This document shows positions 1-6,263 of a stretch of DNA of 11,218 nt, in pieces. The stretch is from CAYWNK01 sp047639615 (lineage in GTDB: Bacteria > Planctomycetota > UBA1135 > GCA-002686595), in NCBI GenBank assembly GCA_047639615.1, contig JBLIOL010000178.1, forward strand, positions 1-11,218, in the 5' to 3' direction. The notes under the pieces are model-generated. The model had not been told where the DNA came from and did no database searches. It saw only the letters and a program-made list of their open reading frames with translations. The position numbers were made by a program, and so were the translations under genes. Position 1 is the first letter of the stretch; each line of letters opens with the position of its first letter.

Positions 1-387
1 ACCGCCGCTACTCTGCAGGGCGCCGGATGTCCCATCGCCAGCGTACTTGAGGCCGCCGGTGCCACCTGCGGCAACGAATACATGGCCGACCGCTTCTTGG
101 CCATCTCCGAGCAGGTGCGCCGCGGCTCTACCATCACCGAGTGCCTGGAAGCGGAACCCGTCATGGATCCGCTGCTGATTCAGATGACTCACATCGGCGA
201 GACCTCCGGCGACCTGGCCAGCTGCTTCCGAAAGCTCAGCGAATACTACGACGAGGAAGTTCCGCGTGCCGTCAAGTGGTTCCTCAGCATGCTCGAGCCA
301 GCGATCCTGATCGTCAGTGGCCTGGCCGTGGCCTACATCTTGCTCGCCGCTCTGCTGCCTATATTCTCCCTCTACGAGAGCCTCTAA
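1..387 (+). CDS. Type II secretion / type IV pilus inner-membrane protein, GspF/PilC family (5' truncated)
   Basis: The frame is open from the first base, so the N-terminal part lies outside the window; 128 residues are visible. They match the C-terminal half of the second T2SSF domain. The conserved IGETSGDL segment is at visible residues 65-72, followed by the YYDEEVPRAV helix and the EP signature (residues 99-100). A last transmembrane segment spans about residues 98-122 and ends in the LPIF motif. In this family the protein is the polytopic platform in the inner membrane that couples the assembly ATPase to pseudopilus or pilus growth. The stop codon is 2 bp before the next pseudopilin gene, so the two are almost certainly one transcript. 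Whether it is GspF or PilC cannot be told from the C-terminus alone; the GspG-like neighbour favours a type II-like pseudopilus. Confidence 0.9.
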   Translation, partial: TAATLQGAGCPIASVLEAAGATCGNEYMADRFLAISEQVRRGSTITECLEAEPVMDPLLIQMTHIGETSGDLASCFRKLSEYYDEEVPRAVKWFLSMLEPAILIVSGLAVAYILLAALLPIFSLYESL

Positions 388-389
388 TT

Positions 390-1244
390 ATGTCACTGCT
401 CCCTACCCAAAGCCGTCGTGCAGGCTTCAGTCTGATCGAGATGATCATCGCGATCACGATCATGACGATCATTGCCGGCGCGGCTATCCCCTTGGCTTCG
501 AGCATGATCAACTCGGCCGCCAGCAAGGCGACCTTGTCCGAGTTGGAGGGCCTTTCCAAGGCGAGCACACGCTACTTCGCCGATACCGGCGAGTTGCCCG
601 TAGCGATCGTAGACCTGATCGTAGATCCCAGCGTTGGCGGCTGGTCGGGCCCGTACGTTGGGGGAATCACCACGGACAAGATCAGTGGCAGAACCAGCTT
701 CGAAGTCGACGGCTGGTCGCGTGAGTACTCGGTACAAATCACTGGCGACGTCTGGACTGCCAGCTCAGCGGGCCGCGACGCTTCCCTGGGCACGGCCGAT
801 GACATCGTCGTGAACTTGGATGTGACCTTCATCCGACGCGAAGTGACCCTCGATCGCCTGACCACGATCAACTCCGCGATCACGCGCTACAACTCGGCCT
901 ATGCGGATTCCGATCCCCTGCCCACGGGCTGGTCCGGCGCATTCGCCAAGTTGACCAGCCGTGGTTTTCTGCCCTCCAGTTCTGCCTACCAGCTCGACGG
1001 CTGGGGGGACTCCTTCGTTGAGGATCCGAGTGGAGCCACGCCGGTTGTGCGCGCCAACTCGATCCACTTGCCGAGCTCTTCGATCGTCTCGTCTCCCGGC
1101 TCGGGAGGCGGCTCCAGCTCCGAGGACAAGAAGGACAAGGACAAGGACAAGGACAAGGACAAGGACAAGGACAAGGACAAGGACAAGGACAAGGACAAGG
1201 ACAAGGACAAGGACAAGGACAAGGACAAGGACAAGGGTAAGTAG
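390..1244 (+). CDS. Tandem-domain GspG-like pseudopilin with Lys-Asp repeat tail
   Basis: The 284-residue protein starts at the ATG 2 bp after the gspF-like stop. A frame extension upstream to 141 is rejected because it would bury the leader. The leader MSLLPTQSRRAG is a class III signal: prepilin peptidase should cut before F13, and E17 is the conserved Glu of GFSLIE. Residues 13-42 form the hydrophobic N-terminal helix. Residues 49-140 are a GspG-type head with RYFADTGELP, VDGW and a late segment reading AGRDASLGTADDI, like the DDI-containing calcium loop of major pseudopilins. Residues 151-215 repeat the head pattern (TLDRL, ITRY, LP, FLP, YQLDGWG) without a new transmembrane helix. A Ser/Gly linker leads to a charged tail at 245-284, made of 17 Lys-Asp pairs. 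It probably assembles in a pseudopilus with the GspF-like partner. The duplication and tail are unusual; function beyond 'pseudopilin' is inference. Confidence 0.88.
   Translation: MSLLPTQSRRAGFSLIEMIIAITIMTIIAGAAIPLASSMINSAASKATLSELEGLSKASTRYFADTGELPVAIVDLIVDPSVGGWSGPYVGGITTDKISGRTSFEVDGWSREYSVQITGDVWTASSAGRDASLGTADDIVVNLDVTFIRREVTLDRLTTINSAITRYNSAYADSDPLPTGWSGAFAKLTSRGFLPSSSAYQLDGWGDSFVEDPSGATPVVRANSIHLPSSSIVSSPGSGGGSSSEDKKDKDKDKDKDKDKDKDKDKDKDKDKDKDKDKDKDKGK
1131..1235 (+). repeat. Perfect hexanucleotide tandem repeat (AAGGAC)x17 plus a half unit
   Basis: The unit AAGGAC is repeated 17 times without a single substitution over 1131-1232, followed by a final AAG. A near copy (GACAAG) precedes it at 1125-1130. 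It lies in frame inside the pseudopilin gene and encodes alternating Lys and Asp close to the C-terminus. Because the unit is 6 nt, slipped-strand changes would add or remove Lys-Asp pairs without shifting the frame. The absence of any synonymous change suggests recent expansion or continuing turnover. Confidence 0.97.
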
Positions 1245-1276
1245 AAGGGCCAGGACGACTAGCCCGACTTCCCCTG

Positions 1277-1843
1277 CTAGCGCTGGCTGCGTCGCAGCCA
1301 GTACAGCAGCGGCAGCGCGGCGAAGGCGTCTTGTAGCCGACCTGCGTCCACGAGTGCTTCCACTTCGCCGCGGGTGAAGACCCGCACGATAATCTGTTCG
1401 GAGTCTTCCAATGCGCCCGCACCCGCCTCGCTGCAATCGTGCGCGATGAAGGCGTGGGCATAGTGCGCGCTGATCCCGCCGGTCGGGTAGAAGCCCGGTA
1501 GTGCTTCCAGATGCCCGGCTGCGTAGCCGGTTTCTTCGTACAGCTCGCGCACGGCCGCTGCTTGGGGCGTCTCATCGGCATCCAAGCGGCCGGCGGGCAA
1601 CTCCCACTGGGTGTTGCCCGTGGGGTAGCGGTACTGCCCGATCATGACCACGCGCCCGTCCGGTAGTACCGGTACGACCGCTACCGCAGGACCGATCTCG
1701 AACACGTGGTACTCCTGCAGCTTGCCCGTGGGCAGCACGACCTCATCGCGCCGCAGTGCGCACCAAGGCGATTGATAGACGTGCTCACGCCGATGCACCC
1801 CGAAGGGTGCAAAGGGCGGCGGATCGTCCGGAGCCTCGCTCAC
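1277..1843 (-). CDS. Nudix hydrolase, ADP-ribose pyrophosphatase-like
   Basis: The 188-residue protein carries a complete Nudix box at residues 85-107: G85, E91, R99-E100, E103-E104 and G106, exactly matching GX5EX7REUXEEXGU. These residues bind the Mg2+ ions that hydrolyse a nucleoside diphosphate linked to another group. Around the box are the family's beta strands (AVAVVPVLPDGRVVMIGQYR upstream). Downstream is a GFYPTGGIS segment typical of the ADP-ribose/NDP-sugar branch (NudF-like). Substrate is inferred from this branch resemblance only. The start is GTG at 1841-1843, whose last bases overlap the TGA of the aceE-like gene (GTGA on the minus strand), indicating coupled translation. The gene ends 32 bp from the convergent pseudopilin gene. 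Clearing ADP-ribose or NAD-related by-products next to an NAD-dependent dehydrogenase component is plausible but unproven. Confidence 0.9.
   Translation of the reverse strand: MSEAPDDPPPFAPFGVHRREHVYQSPWCALRRDEVVLPTGKLQEYHVFEIGPAVAVVPVLPDGRVVMIGQYRYPTGNTQWELPAGRLDADETPQAAAVRELYEETGYAAGHLEALPGFYPTGGISAHYAHAFIAHDCSEAGAGALEDSEQIIVRVFTRGEVEALVDAGRLQDAFAALPLLYWLRRSQR
1283..1301. terminator. Candidate hairpin at the convergent 3' ends
   Basis: A perfect inverted repeat, CTGGCTGCG and CGCAGCCAG around a single T, lies in the last codons of the Nudix gene. It folds as a 7-bp stem with a CGTCG loop. It sits between two convergent genes and could slow or end transcription in either direction. There is no U-tract on either strand, so this is not a standard intrinsic terminator, and the repeat may simply reflect the coding sequence. 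Confidence 0.25.
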
Positions 1844-4683
1844 TTGCCGAGGGGCTCAGGCCAGAGCTCGCGCCAGTTGGCGCGATCCGCCGGGAGGCGT
1901 CCGCCCTGCTCTTCGAGCAAGCTGCGCGAGATGCGCAGGTTGCTGAGAGCTGTCTCGGCGAGAGCGCGGCCGCAAGCTTTTACGATCGAGTCGGCGTCCA
2001 GCTCCTGGTAGGTGTAGATGTCGGAGGGGCGACCGCATTTGCTGAAGCGGCGCACGCCGAGGGTGCGCTGGGGCACGCCAACCACGGAGCCGGCGTTGTC
2101 CAATAGACCCGCTTCACCGTCCGCCACAGAGACGATAGGCACGCGCCGGGCGGCGATGCTCACCAGGCCAGCGGAGGAGTCGGTGGCTTCAGCCACCGCG
2201 TGCAGGTCGTCGTTGACACCTAGCTCCACGCGCAGGTGCTGGTAGTTGTTCTGTTCGCCGAGGATGCCGAGCAGCAGCTCCGGAGAGCTGACCACGATCA
2301 CATCGGCGAAGACTCCGCGCTCGAGGAGCATGTCGGAGGCGGCCACCGCCTCGGGAATCAGCGCGCCCATGGCCAGGATCTGCACCACGTTGTCGCCGGG
2401 CTCGTAGCCCGCGTAGCCCGTGTAGCTGACCAGGCGCCAGGCGCCGGCCAGGCAGTGCAGGCGCACGCGTTCCATGAGCACGACTTCCTCCACCGGTGCC
2501 ACGCTGGCCTCGTCGGTGGCCGCACCCCATTCGTCGCCGGCGCCGGCGGGCTTGAGTGCTCCTGCGGGGGCGCTGGCCTTGTAGGCGAGCTGCTGGCCAA
2601 CGCGCTTGAGCAGCATGTCCTGCTGCAACTCGCGCGTGGTGCCGCGGATCAGGACGCCGCTGCGTCCCTTGTTGTTGTTCTGCGCCTGACGCGAGAGGGC
2701 GTCGGAGAGGATCCAATCCATCTCGCGTGCGAAGGCCGGCTCCCAGGTGATCAGGTTCGGCATCTGCAGGTCCGACTTCCAGGAGTGCTGGGCACCCTCG
2801 GCGGACAGGGACACACCGGCCGGCGTGCCCATGATGACGAACTCGGCGCCCCAGTAGAGGTCGTAGTAGAGCTGGTCGAGGGCGCGTTTCAGGAAGAAGT
2901 CGTAGACCGTCATCACCGGAAAGAAGGGGATGCCGGTGTAGATCTTCATCATGCCGAGGGAACCGACCGCGCTCATAGCGATGGCCTCGGCGATCTCGAA
3001 GCGGATGTGGCGCGTGGATTCGCCCTCACTGGCGACCATGTCCGGGTGCTTGTACTGCACGCCGAGCTTGTCCTTGAGATCCGGGTCCTGGGGCTCGATG
3101 CCGTACACACGCGCGTTCATGGCTCCGGAGATGTTGGTGGAGGTACCCACATCCGGCGAGAGCGTCATGAAGTACTCGGCGGCAACCGCCCAAGCACGTT
3201 CATCCTCGGTGAGCGGGCTGCGGTCCTCGCCCTCGGAGGCGTTGCTGCCGATGCGCACGAGCTTGCCGGCCATCTGGCCCCAGGCCCATTGGGTGTGCGC
3301 ATTGCGCATGAGCGAGAGGTTGATGCCGACGCTGTCGGGCATGCCGCCTTGCTCGTCTAGGGCTTTGGCCACCTTGGCTTGGTTGCGAGCGACCAGCGCG
3401 TGCGCCGCATCCTGGCCCGCGCGCATTTCGTCCCGGCGCGCGGCTAGGAAGTTTGCCTCGGGGGTGCCTTCTGCGAACCAGCGGAAGGGCTCGTCCATGC
3501 TCAGGCCATTGGCCTCGAGTAGGGCCTCTACCTCAGCCTTCTTCGGTAGGGAGGAGTGGTTGGCTGGATCCGCAAGACACTCGAGTCCCCAACCCTTCAT
3601 GGTGTGGGCGATGATCATGCAGGGCTCGTCGGGATCCTCGCGGGAGGCTTCCAAGGCGGCCTTGATGGTGTCGTAGCAGTTGCCACCCAGGTCGAGCATG
3701 ACGCGCAGCAGGCTTTCATCGTCGAGGGCATCCACGGCCGGCTTGGTAGCGGGGTCGATGGCCTGCAGGGCTGCGCGGATAGGCGCTGCATTGCGTTTGA
3801 GCACGAGCATTTGGAACTCGAAGTCCGTCAGTCCCGTCTCGAGCACTTGCTGTAGTTCTTGGCCGCCGGGTCCTGAAAATGCCTGCATGCGCAGTTTTCC
3901 GTGACGCACTTGTATGGTGGCCCAGCCGTTAGCGATGGCGGTCTGCTCGATGCGATCGCAGTCGTGCAGTTCCAAACCTGACTCGTTGGTCAGGCGCGTG
4001 CCGTCCAGATTTTGGCGGTTGTAGTCGACGATCCAAGTGACACTCCCGAGGTTGCGTTCGGCGATGTCGGGCATGGCCTCGTAGAGCGAGCCCTCGCGGA
4101 ACTCTGAGTCGCCCATCATGCTCCAGAAGTGCGTGTCCTCCGGAACCTCCCAGCCGTGGTCGCGCGCGTAGCGATAGGCCAGGGCCAAGTAGGCGGAGTT
4201 CACCGGAGGGATGCCCACCGTGCCCGAGGGCAGGAAGTGGAAATTGTCCGGATCGCTCGCGGCGTGATAGCTCTGGAAGGTCTGCGGGCGATCCTCGCGC
4301 GGGAAGGCGCGCAGCATCTCCATGCAGTTCATGGCTTCCTCTTCGTTGAACCAGTCCTCGCCGCTGGCACCGTTAAACCAATTCACCTTGGCGTTGTGAC
4401 GGAAGAGCTGCAGCAGGTTGTGCAGGGCATGATCCGCCGGCGAAGCGTGGGGCTTGCAGCAGACGTAATCGCCGGGCCGGCGCACCTCCAAGTGCAGAGC
4501 GGCCAAGAGGTGCAAGGAGCTGGCGCAGCTTGCGGGGTGACCGCCTACCTTGGGGTCGCCCTTTTCCTTGGTCTTGCGGTTGTTGGCAAGGTGGATCATC
4601 GCCACGGCCTGTGCGAGGGCACGGTAGACGATGCGCTCCTGGGTGGAGCTAGCGGCGGTAATGGGGCGGGACTTGGTGATCAT
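1840..4683 (-). CDS. aceE: AceE-family homodimeric 2-oxoacid dehydrogenase E1 component (pyruvate dehydrogenase E1-like)
   Basis: The 947-residue thiamine diphosphate enzyme has the transketolase-like fold of AceE, which decarboxylates a 2-oxoacid and passes the acyl group to the E2 lipoyl domain. The cofactor loop is at residues 191-228 (GDSEFREG to DYNRQNLDG), aligning with GDGEMDEP to NCNLQRLDG of Escherichia coli AceE. The pyrimidine domain has HIRFEIAEAIAM at 559-570, where E566 is the likely cofactor-activating Glu. YTGYAGYEPGDNVV and GVRRFSKCGRPSDIY mark the C-terminal part. E. coli AceE is 887 residues; part of the extra length is an Ala/Pro/Gly-rich insert at about 702-735. No E2 or E3 gene is visible. 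The VDYNRQNLD and FSKCGRP forms recall the AceE paralogue group that includes an alpha-ketobutyrate enzyme, so pyruvate as substrate is not certain. The ATG start has no clear Shine-Dalgarno; a -10-like TAGAAT lies at 4719-4724. The symbol denotes family, not proven substrate. Confidence 0.88.
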   Translation of the reverse strand: MITKSRPITAASSTQERIVYRALAQAVAMIHLANNRKTKEKGDPKVGGHPASCASSLHLLAALHLEVRRPGDYVCCKPHASPADHALHNLLQLFRHNAKVNWFNGASGEDWFNEEEAMNCMEMLRAFPREDRPQTFQSYHAASDPDNFHFLPSGTVGIPPVNSAYLALAYRYARDHGWEVPEDTHFWSMMGDSEFREGSLYEAMPDIAERNLGSVTWIVDYNRQNLDGTRLTNESGLELHDCDRIEQTAIANGWATIQVRHGKLRMQAFSGPGGQELQQVLETGLTDFEFQMLVLKRNAAPIRAALQAIDPATKPAVDALDDESLLRVMLDLGGNCYDTIKAALEASREDPDEPCMIIAHTMKGWGLECLADPANHSSLPKKAEVEALLEANGLSMDEPFRWFAEGTPEANFLAARRDEMRAGQDAAHALVARNQAKVAKALDEQGGMPDSVGINLSLMRNAHTQWAWGQMAGKLVRIGSNASEGEDRSPLTEDERAWAVAAEYFMTLSPDVGTSTNISGAMNARVYGIEPQDPDLKDKLGVQYKHPDMVASEGESTRHIRFEIAEAIAMSAVGSLGMMKIYTGIPFFPVMTVYDFFLKRALDQLYYDLYWGAEFVIMGTPAGVSLSAEGAQHSWKSDLQMPNLITWEPAFAREMDWILSDALSRQAQNNNKGRSGVLIRGTTRELQQDMLLKRVGQQLAYKASAPAGALKPAGAGDEWGAATDEASVAPVEEVVLMERVRLHCLAGAWRLVSYTGYAGYEPGDNVVQILAMGALIPEAVAASDMLLERGVFADVIVVSSPELLLGILGEQNNYQHLRVELGVNDDLHAVAEATDSSAGLVSIAARRVPIVSVADGEAGLLDNAGSVVGVPQRTLGVRRFSKCGRPSDIYTYQELDADSIVKACGRALAETALSNLRISRSLLEEQGGRLPADRANWRELWPEPLGK

Positions 4684-4759
4684 GCTGGCAGAGCGATAAG
4701 CGGTCGACTGAGGCCAGGATTCTACGGATTAGTACCCCCGGGGACAGCACCGCCGTGGG

Positions 4760-5899
4760 CTAAGCCAGGGCGGCTGCGTACAGTTTCCCGTAGGCGTCCA
4801 GCATGGCCGTGCGCGAGTAGCGTTCCAGCACTCGTTCGCGTCCCAGGCGGGCCAGCTCGGCTCGCCGCTGTGGGTCCTGCAGGAGCCGCTCCAACACTCG
4901 GCCCAGAGCCGCCTCCGCGTCCTCGGCGGTGGGGTCCACCAGGTGCTCGCGGGCCGCTTCGGGCAGGGTGGCGGGCACATCGCCCACGCTCGTGCCGGCC
5001 ACGGGCACGCCGCTGGCCATGGCTTCCAGCTGGGAAACGGGTTGCTGCTCGGAATCGGAGCTGATCACGAATAGGTCAAAGGCCCGGTAGAGGGGCACCA
5101 GATCCGTGCGATAGCCCAGGAAGTGGACCTTGCCGCCGGGGGGCGGATTTTCCGCTGCGAGCGCCTCCAGGGCGGCGCGTTCGGTGCCCTCGCCGGCGAT
5201 CCAGACATGCACGGGGCGCTCGCCTGCGTTCAGCCGCGAACAGGCCCGAATCAGCCGATCGAAGCGTTTGACGGGGTTGAGCCGGCCTACGCCGCCGATC
5301 ACCAGGGCGTTCTCGGGCAGGCCCAGAGCGGTCCGCAGGCGCTGGCGGTCGGTGCCGGCGGGCTCTGGGCAGAAGGCCTCGGCGTCGATGCCGTTGGGGA
5401 TCCAATGCACCCTAGCGGGGGGCAGGCGCCAGGTGTGCAGAGCCAGCTGTTCGAGGCCTTTGGAGGGCACCACCAGGGCCTTGGCCCGGCGCAGTAGCAG
5501 ACGCCGGGCGAGTACGCGCCGGCCGTGCTGGGCTTGGGCCTCATCCGCGTGGAAGCCGTCCTCGTGGTGCACGTGGGCGCGCTGGCCCGCGAGTCGGGCG
5601 GCGATGACCGCGTCGAAGCTGCCCCAGTTGTAGGTGCAGAGCAGGTCCGGCTGCAGCTGGCGCAGCAGCCTGGCCAGGCCGCGGGCCTGGCCCAGGGGGC
5701 CGCCAATCTTGGACGGGCTGACGCGCTCCAATGCAACCTCGTCAGGGACCCACTCAAGGGCACCCCAAGCGTCATCCAATGCCACCAGCGAATGTCGGTA
5801 ACGTGCTCCAAAGTCAGCCATCAGGGCTGCGGTCCGAGCCTGGGCACCGGCGGCCTCAAAGCTCGGGAAGACGTGCAGGAAATGGGGGATCGTCGGCAA
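4760..5899 (-). CDS. GT4-type (GT-B fold) glycosyltransferase
   Basis: With the TTG start the protein has 379 residues. The N-terminal Rossmann-like domain opens at once with PHFLHVFPSFEAAGAQ, the usual acceptor-side start of GT4 enzymes. The middle has HHEDGFHADE (about 111-120) and PNGID (169-173). The sugar-nucleotide-binding domain begins with GGVGRLNPVKRFDRLI, where R206 and K211 fit the conserved basic pair. It ends with the EX7E motif (E284, E292) in SSDSEQQPVSQLEAMASGVP. Such retaining enzymes move sugar from a nucleotide donor onto glycans, lipids or small molecules at the cytoplasmic membrane face; donor and acceptor cannot be read here. The start was chosen because GGAG lies 5 nt upstream and the conserved fold begins right after it. 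The frame runs on to a GTG at 5992, which would add 31 unconserved, Pro/Arg-rich residues. It is 76 bp upstream of the aceE-like gene on the same strand. Confidence 0.88.
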   Translation of the reverse strand: MPTIPHFLHVFPSFEAAGAQARTAALMADFGARYRHSLVALDDAWGALEWVPDEVALERVSPSKIGGPLGQARGLARLLRQLQPDLLCTYNWGSFDAVIAARLAGQRAHVHHEDGFHADEAQAQHGRRVLARRLLLRRAKALVVPSKGLEQLALHTWRLPPARVHWIPNGIDAEAFCPEPAGTDRQRLRTALGLPENALVIGGVGRLNPVKRFDRLIRACSRLNAGERPVHVWIAGEGTERAALEALAAENPPPGGKVHFLGYRTDLVPLYRAFDLFVISSDSEQQPVSQLEAMASGVPVAGTSVGDVPATLPEAAREHLVDPTAEDAEAALGRVLERLLQDPQRRAELARLGRERVLERYSRTAMLDAYGKLYAAALA

Positions 5900-5904
5900 G
5901 GGAG

Positions 5905-5908
5905 CTCC
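5905..5908 (-). promoter_or_regulatory. Shine-Dalgarno GGAG for the glycosyltransferase TTG start
   Basis: Read on the minus strand, GGAG is followed by 5 nt and then TTG at 5899-5897. It is the only well-placed ribosome binding site at any start in the window and is the reason for preferring this start over the GTG at 5992. Confidence 0.45.
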
Positions 5909-6201
5909 AGGGCGTGGGCGGCATCCTAAGGCTCCATGGGGCCCAGAATCACGAATTGATGGCGCCGTAACCCGCTTGGCGGGCAAGCGCACCCATACGT
6001 CCCGAATCCAGGTCCCTGGATGGACGACTCTCCAGGCTCACGGCCCAGAGGACGAATGGACTAGTACCAACTCCTCCTGGGTCCGGATCGAGGTATTCAC
6101 GTACCGCGGTTTGGGCCCAACTTCGTTGGTGTGGGGCTTTGAGAGCGGTGGTTTTGTCGCTAACCTTGTGGGATTCCACCCACCCGAAGGAAGTCGCGCT
6201 A

Positions 6202-6230
6202 GCCGGTAGCTCCACTGGATATCTACCGGC
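6202..6230. promoter_or_regulatory. 8-bp inverted repeat upstream of guaB
   Basis: GCCGGTAG and CTACCGGC are perfect complements separated by 13 nt, ending 33 bp before the guaB ATG. The position suits a repressor operator or a hairpin in the 5' leader that could influence guaBA expression. There is no U-tract behind it, so it is not an intrinsic terminator. No regulator can be named from the sequence. Confidence 0.4.
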
Positions 6231-6263
6231 AGCGAGACCGCCTGCCCCCGGCCCCCCCCGGTC

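Larger units (their letters stand above)
5900..6263. other. Divergent intergenic region between the glycosyltransferase and guaB
   Basis: These 364 bp must hold the promoters for both directions. No convincing gene was found: short frames here have no recognisable protein features. Visible structures are a short TCCAGG-TC-CCTGGA inverted repeat near 6008-6021, the 8-bp inverted repeat at 6202-6230, and a C-rich run (about 6252-6259) directly before the guaB start. No clean -35/-10 pair could be assigned. If the glycosyltransferase really starts at 5992, the gap shrinks to 271 bp. Confidence 0.6.

Noticed and set aside
1131..1235. CRISPR-like array
   Set aside because: The repeat is a contiguous hexanucleotide with no spacers and is in frame within a gene.
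765..1581. Long minus-strand frames opposite the pseudopilin gene, with Leu-Val or Cys-Pro repeats
   Set aside because: They are reverse readings of the hexanucleotide repeat and lack any domain, while the plus frame has a complete prepilin signal and head.
2236..3360. A 374-residue plus-strand frame inside the aceE-like gene
   Set aside because: It is antisense to conserved catalytic parts of the enzyme, is His/Gly/Val rich without a domain, and is expected by chance in GC-rich coding DNA.
5976..6209. Short plus-strand frame in the divergent region before guaB
   Set aside because: Its translation has no domain, signal or membrane features and no ribosome site; more likely noncoding leader and promoter DNA.
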